Source: Candidatus Hydrogenedentota bacterium
Lineage (GTDB): Bacteria > Hydrogenedentota > Hydrogenedentia > Hydrogenedentales > SLHB01
Length of the DNA: 5,927 bases
Direction of reading: 5' to 3'
Assembly (NCBI GenBank): GCA_007136375.1
Contig: SLHB01000051.1
Coordinates: forward strand, 1 to 5,927
The notes beneath the pieces are model-generated. The model did not search any database and was not told the DNA's origin. It saw only the letters and a list, made by a program, of their open reading frames with translations. Shown here piece after piece: positions 1 through 4,647 of the stretch. Position numbers and translations under genes: made by a program. The first letter of the stretch is position 1, and each line of letters starts with the position of its first letter.

Positions 1-70
1 ATTCCTAGGCGCGCCGCAGAGCGCGCGAACCTACACGCGCCCGGCCCCGCACGGGGCATTCGTGGCGCGG

Positions 71-80
71 AAAGGAGAGG
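71..80 (+). promoter_or_regulatory. Shine-Dalgarno sequence that fixes the start at 89
   Basis: The purine-rich run AAAGGAGAGG ends 8 nt before the ATG at 89. It lies inside the longer frame that opens at a GTG at 62, so it argues for 89 as the true start. A second in-frame ATG at 149 gives a cleaner signal peptide but has no comparable ribosome binding site in front of it. Confidence 0.7.
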
Positions 81-88
81 ACGGAACC

Positions 89-940
89 ATGACGCATAGA
101 CCAGAACACGCAGCGGATCGAGCCGCGTGGACGGCCGGAACCCGCGCCATGAGCGCGGCCGGCAGATGGGCGTTGGGCGCGGCCATTGCCTTCGGCGGCC
201 ACGCGGCGGCTGATTCCATCGTCATCGACGGTGAACTGTTCGAGGACGTCTTCGTCCGCAGCACGGACAACATGTACTACGTGCAGCTTCCCGACGAGGG
301 GCGTGTTATTAGCGCGGCCCGGGACCGGGTTGACAACGACACGGTCGAGATCAGCTCCGATGAGGACCATCGCGAGGAACTCTTGCTCGCCTGGGAGGAA
401 GCCCGGGAGCAACGGTTTGATGGCGATGATCCCGCTGCCGGCATCCGCGGCCAAGCGGATGCGCTCCGGGACCGCGCCGCGCGCGTCGAGGCGGGTGAGC
501 CGATGTTCGACACGGAGATGGACCTTCCCGACGACGTCGATACCGAACCTATAGACATTGAAGGGCCGGGCCCGGGCGTGGCGCCGGACGTGGGAGACCT
601 GACCCCAGAGCCCGGCGAGGTTCCGGACATGGATATGGATCTCGAGAATGGCGACGAGCCCGAGATGATCACCGTGCCGGAAGGCGAGGGCATCGAGATG
701 CCGAGTCCGGGAGCGCCCGGGCCTGGCCAGGACGAGTATCCCGCTCCTGGTCCGCAGCCGCAACCTGGCGCTCCTGGACCCCAGCAACAACCTGGCGCCC
801 CTGGCCCGCAACAACAGCCTGGCGCTCCCGGACCCCAGCAACAGCCTGGCGCTCCCGGGCCCCAACAACAGCCTGGCGCCCCTGGACCCCAGCCGCAACC
901 GGGCGCTCCCGGGCCCCAGCAACAACCCGGACCGCAATAG
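89..940 (+). CDS. Exported protein of unknown function with Pro/Gln-rich repeat tail
   Basis: I do not recognise this protein. From the ATG at 89 it has 283 residues. Residues about 21-41 (MSAAGRWALGAAIAFGGHAA and the next Ala) look like a signal peptide with an A-A-A type cleavage site before DSIVIDG. The first 20 residues would be an unusually long n-region, so ATG 149 (263 aa) is an alternative start. Residues 42-90 look beta-rich (SIVIDGELFEDVFVRS, then NMYYVQLPDEG) and could be one small domain. Residues 91-130 are charged and probably helical. Residues 133-203 are strongly acidic, with many Asp, Glu and Pro, and probably disordered. Residues 221-283 are seven 9-residue repeats, GPQ(Q/P)QPGAP. 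There is no sortase motif, C-terminal membrane anchor or lipobox. An envelope role, as spacer or adhesin-like protein, is a guess. A strong stem-loop follows, so it is probably monocistronic with respect to the downstream gene. Confidence 0.75.
   Translation: MTHRPEHAADRAAWTAGTRAMSAAGRWALGAAIAFGGHAAADSIVIDGELFEDVFVRSTDNMYYVQLPDEGRVISAARDRVDNDTVEISSDEDHREELLLAWEEAREQRFDGDDPAAGIRGQADALRDRAARVEAGEPMFDTEMDLPDDVDTEPIDIEGPGPGVAPDVGDLTPEPGEVPDMDMDLENGDEPEMITVPEGEGIEMPSPGAPGPGQDEYPAPGPQPQPGAPGPQQQPGAPGPQQQPGAPGPQQQPGAPGPQQQPGAPGPQPQPGAPGPQQQPGPQ
749..937 (+). repeat. Seven tandem 27-bp in-frame repeats (GPQxQPGAP)
   Basis: Seven 27-bp units run from 749 to 937, directly before the stop codon. The residue after GPQ is Pro in units 1 and 6 and Gln in the others. 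The last unit ends GPQ instead of GAP. The units differ mostly at third codon positions: Gly is GGT, GGA, GGC or GGG, and Gln is CAG or CAA. The peptide is therefore better conserved than the DNA. A degenerate earlier copy (SPGAPGPG) sits at protein residues 206-213. Two of every three triplets read Gly-X-Y, but the third breaks the pattern, so it is not a collagen helix. Confidence 0.95.
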
Positions 941-980
941 GTCCATGGCCGCGCCCTGACGCGGCGGATCGGTCTACGCC

Positions 981-1020
981 TCCCCGGGAGACGCCGCGAA
1001 CGCGTCTCCCGGGGATTGTT
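981..1020 (+). terminator. Stem-loop terminator between the repeat protein and the esterase gene
   Basis: TCCCCGGGAGACGC (981-994) pairs perfectly with GCGTCTCCCGGGGA (1002-1015), giving 14 bp around a 7-nt loop. ATTGTT follows, so the T-tract is short and broken. Position (41 nt after the stop at 940) and stem strength fit an intrinsic terminator for the upstream gene. The weak T-tract leaves room for an mRNA-stabilising or partly terminating hairpin. On the other strand the stem has no T-tract after it. Confidence 0.7.
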
Positions 1021-1090
1021 GCATCAGCCCGCAGGGTTCCCGTTGACAGCGCCGCCCGCGCCGCCGGTTTCGAACGTGTTCACGCCACAT

Positions 1091-1096
1091 AAGGAG
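1091..1096 (+). promoter_or_regulatory. Shine-Dalgarno sequence of the esterase gene
   Basis: AAGGAG lies 8 nt before the ATG at 1105 and supports that start, which also begins a well-formed signal peptide. Confidence 0.75.
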
Positions 1097-1104
1097 ATCG
1101 CCTC

Positions 1105-2430
1105 ATGCGCCCCCTCATCACCGCCCTCGTTTCTTGCATCGTTGTCGCCATGGCGTTGTCCGCGCCCGCGTACGGCGACGAGGATACCGTGGAGGCCCTG
1201 CGCGCATTGGCCGAACCCCTGGAATCTCCGGCCGATCTGGATTCCCTCGTCGAAGCCATTGGAGACCGGCGTTTCGTCTTGCTCGGCGAAGCTTCTCATG
1301 GCACGGCGGAGTTCTACGAATGGCGCGCGGCAATCAGCCAACGCCTCATTGAGGAAGAAGGGTTCGATTTCATTGCTGTCGAGGGCGACTGGGCCTTGAT
1401 CCAACGTTTGAACCGGTACGTAAAGGACTTGCCCGGCGCGGCCGAAAGCGCGCGGGAAGTCCTTCTCACCTTCGACCGCTGGCCGTTATGGATGTGGGCC
1501 AACGAGACCATCGTGGACTTGGCGGAGTGGCTCCGTGAACACAACCAAGACTTGCCGGAGGACGAGCGCGTTGGCCTCCACGGCATTGATGTCTACAACA
1601 TGGAGCGCTCCCTGGAGAAAGCGCTGGCGTACCTCCACGAGACGGACTCGGACGTGGCGGAAGCGGCGGCGGAGCACTACGACTGCATGGCGCCCTTCGC
1701 CCATCAGCCACAGGCCTACGCTCAGGCCCTGGCCCAAGGCATGACGCCGTGCGCCGAACCCATTGCGGCCGTCATGGATCTGTTCCGCGAGCACGGCGCG
1801 GCCTGGCGGGAGGCGGAGCCCCGGGCGTACTTCGAGGCGGAGCAGAACGCCTTTGTTGTTAAGAACGCGGAACGCCACTACCGGGGCATGGTGGAGGGGC
1901 CAAATGTGGCGTGGAACACGCGGGCGCGTCATTTCCACCAGACGGTGGAGCGGCTCGGTGAATACCACGGCGAGGGGGCGCGCGGCATCGTCTGGGCCCA
2001 CAACACCCATGTGGGCGACGCCCGCGCCACGGACATGGCCGACGACGGCCGCGAAAATATCGGCCAGCTCATGCGCGAGACCCACGGCGCGGACAACGTG
2101 TTCCTCCTGGGTTTCAGCACGCACCGCGGCGCCGTCTTGGCTGGCCCGCAGTGGGAGGGACCCATGGAAGAAATGGAAGCGCCCCCTGGCGTCGAGGGCA
2201 GCTATGAAGACCTGCTCAACCAGTTGGACATGGAGCAGGCCCTGCTATTCTTTGCGGAGGCGGACGCGGAGACGGGCCCCCTCGCGGCGCGCCGGGGCCA
2301 CCGGGCCATCGGCGTCGTGTATCAGCCCGCCATGGAGCACTTGGGGAACTACGTGCCCACGGTGTTGCCGGCCCGCTACGACGCGCTCATCTACATCGAG
2401 GAGACCCGCGCCCTGGACGCCCTGCACTGA
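1105..2430 (+). CDS. Exported erythromycin esterase family hydrolase
   Basis: This 441-residue protein belongs to the erythromycin esterase family (EreA/EreB-like), whose studied members hydrolyse the lactone of 14-membered macrolides with a His-activated water. Residues 1-24 are a signal peptide (charged MR, hydrophobic core, SAPAYG before DED), so the mature enzyme probably works outside the cytoplasm. The family motif LGEASHGT is at residues 60-67. From memory of EreB, its Glu43, His46, Arg55, Glu74, His285 and His288 correspond by motif and spacing to Glu62, His65, Arg74, Glu93, His299 and His302, the last two in WAHNTHVGD. The C-terminus (GVVYQPAMEHLGNYVPTVL, then DALIYIEETRA) is also family-like and the length is normal. 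No transposase, integron or other resistance gene is visible. Family membership is secure; macrolides as the real substrate are not, since many chromosomal members are uncharacterised. It ends 15 bp from the convergent oxidoreductase gene. Confidence 0.92.
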   Translation: MRPLITALVSCIVVAMALSAPAYGDEDTVEALRALAEPLESPADLDSLVEAIGDRRFVLLGEASHGTAEFYEWRAAISQRLIEEEGFDFIAVEGDWALIQRLNRYVKDLPGAAESAREVLLTFDRWPLWMWANETIVDLAEWLREHNQDLPEDERVGLHGIDVYNMERSLEKALAYLHETDSDVAEAAAEHYDCMAPFAHQPQAYAQALAQGMTPCAEPIAAVMDLFREHGAAWREAEPRAYFEAEQNAFVVKNAERHYRGMVEGPNVAWNTRARHFHQTVERLGEYHGEGARGIVWAHNTHVGDARATDMADDGRENIGQLMRETHGADNVFLLGFSTHRGAVLAGPQWEGPMEEMEAPPGVEGSYEDLLNQLDMEQALLFFAEADAETGPLAARRGHRAIGVVYQPAMEHLGNYVPTVLPARYDALIYIEETRALDALH

Positions 2431-2445
2431 AGCCGGCCGGGGCCC

Positions 2446-3477
2446 TTAGGCCAGCGGCAGCTTGACGGGCTGACCGGTTTCGCCAGAGCGATCGGCGGCG
2501 AAACACACCTCGTGGCTCTTGTAGGCGTCGGCCAAGTTGCAGTGGCTTTCCCGGTTCTCCCGGACGCAGTCCACGAAATGGTTGATCTGCGGCTCGAAGG
2601 GGTGATGTGTGACGTCTCCGCTGTCCGGTTGGATAGTGGGCGCCTCCACCCAGCTTGTTTGTCCCGGAAACTTCTTGGGCGCGTAGATGCGGTTGTTCTT
2701 GATCGTTCCGTTTGTCCCGACAAGATTGATGTTGAACACATAGGGCTGCACGCATTCGAGACACGAAGTCACCTTGGCGATGCGCCCATCCTCGAAACGG
2801 CATAAGGTGGCGGTGGTCGGCGGAAACTCGTACTGATCGAAAGGCGGCTCCTTGCCCGCCGTGGCGTATTGAAACACCTCCACGATCTCGCCGCCCATGA
2901 ACCAGCGCACGCTGTCCAGGGCGTGACATCCGGCGGACAGCAGCGAGCTACCGCCCCCGTCCTTCGTCGAACTCCACGCGAACTGGCCATACCACGGACC
3001 AATGCCGTGGAAGTAATCCACTTCGCCCAGCACGACCCGGCCAATGGCGCCGTCGCCGAGCTGAGCCTTGATGATGTCGAACAACGGATTCCAGCGCAGC
3101 ACGAAGCTGACTACCGATTTCACGCCGGCCTTCGCCACGGCGTCGCGCATGGCCCGCGCCTCGTCGACGGTGTTCGCGATGGCTTTCTCAACCACCACGT
3201 GCTTGCCCGCCTGCGCGGCGGCGATGGTTTGCCCCGGGTGTTCCGGCGGCGGCGTCGTGATGACGGCGATCTGGATATCGTCGCGCGCGAGCATCTTTTC
3301 GTAGTCCGTGAAGACCGCCGCGTCAACGCCCCACTCCGCGATCTTGGCGCGAGCGCGCTCCTCCGACCGCCCGCACACCGCGCGCACCTCCGTGTGTGGA
3401 TTCTTCTGAAACGCCTTCACATACTCGCCGGCCACCCAACCGGGGCCGACAACGCCTACGCCTATCGTGGACGCCAT
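2446..3477 (-). CDS. Gfo/Idh/MocA family NAD(P)-dependent oxidoreductase
   Basis: This 343-residue protein is a probable cytoplasmic dehydrogenase of the Gfo/Idh/MocA family, which oxidises or reduces sugars, inositols and related polyols with NAD(P). The N-terminal Rossmann fold starts at once: GVGVVGPGWVA at residues 6-16, then TTPPPEHPGQTIAAAQAGKH at 74-93 and VVVEKAIA at 94-101, where Lys98 is the usual catalytic Lys of EKP. The C-terminal substrate domain shows VVLGEVDYFHGIGPW (148-162), GGGSSLLSAGCHALD (174-188) and the late HPFEPQINHFVDCVRE (292-307). His185 is kept, but Ser181 stands where an Asp is common, and Ala99 replaces the Pro of EKP. The length is typical. The frame is open up to 3549, but ATG 3477 has a good ribosome binding site and directly precedes the Rossmann strand. 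No signal peptide or Tat motif. The substrate cannot be told from sequence or neighbours. Confidence 0.92.
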   Translation of the reverse strand: MASTIGVGVVGPGWVAGEYVKAFQKNPHTEVRAVCGRSEERARAKIAEWGVDAAVFTDYEKMLARDDIQIAVITTPPPEHPGQTIAAAQAGKHVVVEKAIANTVDEARAMRDAVAKAGVKSVVSFVLRWNPLFDIIKAQLGDGAIGRVVLGEVDYFHGIGPWYGQFAWSSTKDGGGSSLLSAGCHALDSVRWFMGGEIVEVFQYATAGKEPPFDQYEFPPTTATLCRFEDGRIAKVTSCLECVQPYVFNINLVGTNGTIKNNRIYAPKKFPGQTSWVEAPTIQPDSGDVTHHPFEPQINHFVDCVRENRESHCNLADAYKSHEVCFAADRSGETGQPVKLPLA

Positions 3478-3485
3478 GGTGTTGT

Positions 3486-3491
3486 CCCTCC
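3486..3491 (-). promoter_or_regulatory. Shine-Dalgarno sequence that fixes the oxidoreductase start
   Basis: Read on the minus strand, GGAGGG lies 8 nt before the ATG at 3477. It supports that start over the in-frame ATG at 3549, which would add 24 hydrophilic, Arg/Lys/Asp-rich residues in front of the Rossmann fold. Confidence 0.8.
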
Positions 3492-3618
3492 GCTTGTCCT
3501 TCGTCCTCGGTCCACCGTCGCGGCCCGCGTCGCCGCGCGGCCCGTTCAAACCCTACATCCCCCCGCCCCGCGCGATCAAACCGAACGCCGCCGGTGGAAG
3601 ACCGCGCTACCACCGCAG

Positions 3619-3639
3619 AATAGGATCCCATAGCCTATT
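3619..3639. repeat. AATAGG-N9-CCTATT dyad, possible operator
   Basis: AATAGG (3619-3624) and CCTATT (3634-3639) are perfect inverted repeats 9 bp apart, in a locally AT-rich patch about 140-160 bp upstream of the oxidoreductase start. On the minus strand the distal arm overlaps TATTCT, a possible -10 box. Size and place fit a binding site for a dimeric repressor, but 6-bp arms can arise by chance. Confidence 0.3.
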
Positions 3640-3803
3640 GGTTTCTTGGCTGTTTATTGGGGGTGTGGGACGCCGGACACCGCGAAGCGCCTTGGGGTTT
3701 CCAGAAAAATGGCGCGACTGTCCGATATGGCGGGATTGACATTGTCACTGAAAGGAAACAATTCCGGGGCCGCGCGCCGGTTTCCGGGTCCCGCACAGCC
3801 GTG

Positions 3804-3831
3804 CGCCAGAGACGTCTCCCGTCCGCTGGCG
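3804..3831 (-). terminator. Stem-loop directly behind purQ, possible transcript end
   Basis: Read on the minus strand and starting 3 nt after the purQ stop, CGCCAG (3831-3826) pairs with CTGGCG (3809-3804). Inside it GACG pairs with CGTC around a GGAGA loop, with a small internal loop between the two stems. A second short hairpin, CGCAC-GGCT-GTGCG (3805-3792), overlaps its end by two bases. No T-tract follows, so intrinsic termination is doubtful. It may instead protect the 3' end of the mRNA or act in factor-dependent termination. Confidence 0.35.
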
Positions 3832-3833
3832 GC

Positions 3834-4634
3834 TTACAATCCCTGGGCCTGGGCGTATTCCACGGCGTTACGGAAGATCCGGAGGCCCGCGCCTTCTTCC
3901 GGAAGTTCTAGGCGCGTCCATCGTGGATGGTTCACACGGTCCATGAAGGCCTCCGGATGAGGCATCAGTCCGAAGACGCGGCCCGAAGGGTCGCAGATCC
4001 CGGCGATGTCGTCCTGGGAGCCGTTGGGATTGGCGGGGTACACGCCTTGGGCGGGCGCCGCGTCCCCTTCGGCGGCGGCGTAGCGCAACGCGGCCTGGCC
4101 CGCGCCGCGGAGGTCCTCCAGAACGGCGGCGTCGCGTGCGAGGAACTTGCCTTCACCGTGACGTACGGGCAGGGCGATGGTCTCTATGCCCCGGAGCCAT
4201 ACACAGGGGGTGTCCGGCGTCACGGCTAGGTTGACCCATCGGTCCTCGAAGCGGCCGGAGCTGTTATGGGTGATCGACACGGTCTGGGCGAAGCCGTGGC
4301 TGGTTAACGGCAACATGCCCATCTTCACGAGGACCTGGAAGCCGTTGCAGATGCCGATGACGAGTTTGCCCGCCGTCACGAATTCGAGGAGCGGGTCGCC
4401 AAGGCGGTAGCGGAGCCGGTTGGCGAGGACGCGTCCGGAGGCGATGTCGTCCCCGAAGGAGAACCCGCCGGGCACGGCCAGGATGGCGGCCTCCTTGAGC
4501 ATGGCCGGATCCGCGGCGAGGTCGTTCAGGTGGACGCGTACGGCCTCCGCGCCGGCCCGTTGGAGGCACCAGGCCGTTTCGTTGTCGCAATTGACGCCGT
4601 ATCCCGTGAGTACAAGGGCGCGCGTAGGGGTCAT
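3834..4634 (-). CDS. purQ: Phosphoribosylformylglycinamidine synthase, glutaminase subunit PurQ
   Basis: PurQ is the class I glutamine amidotransferase subunit of FGAM synthase, step four of IMP synthesis. It hydrolyses glutamine and passes ammonia to PurL, in the cytoplasm. The 266 residues show GVNCDNE (13-19), the oxyanion-loop motif GGFSFGD (56-62), the nucleophile Cys96 in GICNGFQ, NSSGRFEDRW (124-133), HGEGKF (159-164) and the His226/Glu228 dyad in MPHPEAF. The triad is complete. It is longer than the roughly 225-residue PurQ of Bacillus and resembles the long type and the C-terminal domain of one-chain PurL. I chose ATG 4634: it begins the first strand (RALVLTGYGVN) and has GGTGGTGA 5 nt upstream. 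A TTG at 4664 would add 10 residues and overlap purL. It starts 5 nt after the purL stop, which suggests co-transcription and coupled translation. Confidence 0.95.
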   Translation of the reverse strand: MTPTRALVLTGYGVNCDNETAWCLQRAGAEAVRVHLNDLAADPAMLKEAAILAVPGGFSFGDDIASGRVLANRLRYRLGDPLLEFVTAGKLVIGICNGFQVLVKMGMLPLTSHGFAQTVSITHNSSGRFEDRWVNLAVTPDTPCVWLRGIETIALPVRHGEGKFLARDAAVLEDLRGAGQAALRYAAAEGDAAPAQGVYPANPNGSQDDIAGICDPSGRVFGLMPHPEAFMDRVNHPRWTRLELPEEGAGLRIFRNAVEYAQAQGL

Positions 4635-4639
4635 GGCCG

Positions 4640-4647
4640 TCACCACC
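4640..4647 (-). promoter_or_regulatory. Probable purQ ribosome binding site overlapping the purL stop
   Basis: On the minus strand GGTGGTGA is a near match to GGAGGTGA and sits 5 nt before the purQ ATG at 4634. Its last three bases are the purL stop codon TGA. Ribosomes ending purL would lie on this site, which fits translational coupling and equal output of the two subunits. Confidence 0.5.

Larger units (their letters stand above)
3478..3833. other. 356-bp non-coding region between purQ and the oxidoreductase gene
   Basis: I see no credible gene here: open frames on either strand are Arg/Pro-rich shadows without family features. The region should hold the 3' end of the pur transcript and the promoter of the oxidoreductase gene. 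It has a GC-rich part next to the oxidoreductase start, then less GC-rich patches at about 3611-3660 and 3700-3765 that stand out from the rest. It contains a dyad at 3619-3639, a short palindrome at 3737-3747 and stem-loops at 3792-3831. I could not find a well-spaced pair of -35 and -10 hexamers. On the minus strand TATTCT (3617-3622) is a possible -10 but lacks a good -35. Confidence 0.7.

Noticed and set aside
44..57. Small hairpin GCCCC-GCAC-GGGGC in the leader of the first gene
   Set aside because: A 5-bp GC stem is expected often in such DNA, and nothing links it to regulation. I see nothing else I can support in positions 1-70.
62..88. GTG start at 62 for the repeat protein
   Set aside because: The Shine-Dalgarno sequence lies inside this extension and points to ATG 89.
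749..937. Collagen-like Gly-X-Y domain
   Set aside because: Every third triplet (QQP or PQP) lacks Gly, so a continuous triple helix is not expected.
5..946. A 313-codon minus-strand open frame opposite the repeat protein, itself showing Leu/Gly/Arg repeats
   Set aside because: It is the antisense reading of the 27-bp repeats in GC-rich DNA, has no plausible domain, and the plus strand has a ribosome binding site, a signal peptide and a following terminator.
1043..1072. Perfect TTGACA at 1043-1048 as the -35 box of the esterase gene
   Set aside because: At 16-18 bp spacing the -10 position reads CGGTTT, GGTTTC or GTTTCG, none close to TATAAT. The hexamer alone is not enough to call a promoter.
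1126..1137. Lipobox-like LVSC at residues 8-11 of the esterase
   Set aside because: The hydrophobic stretch before the Cys is too short and continues past it to a normal cleavage site at AYG, so a standard signal peptide fits better.
2431..2445. GGCC-rich 15-bp gap between convergent genes as a bidirectional terminator
   Set aside because: The spacer holds only overlapping GGCC units, with no stable hairpin with a loop and no T-tract on either strand.
3478..3549. 24-residue N-terminal extension of the oxidoreductase
   Set aside because: A good ribosome binding site at 3486-3491 lies within it, and the Rossmann fold begins right after ATG 3477.
2869..3633. A 254-codon plus-strand open frame opposite the oxidoreductase gene
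   Set aside because: It is Arg/His-rich with no recognisable domain and lies antisense to a clear Gfo/Idh/MocA gene.
3646..3960. Small plus-strand open frames across the intergenic region and the purQ end
   Set aside because: They are Arg/Pro/Ser-rich, lack a clear ribosome binding site and overlap purQ in antisense.
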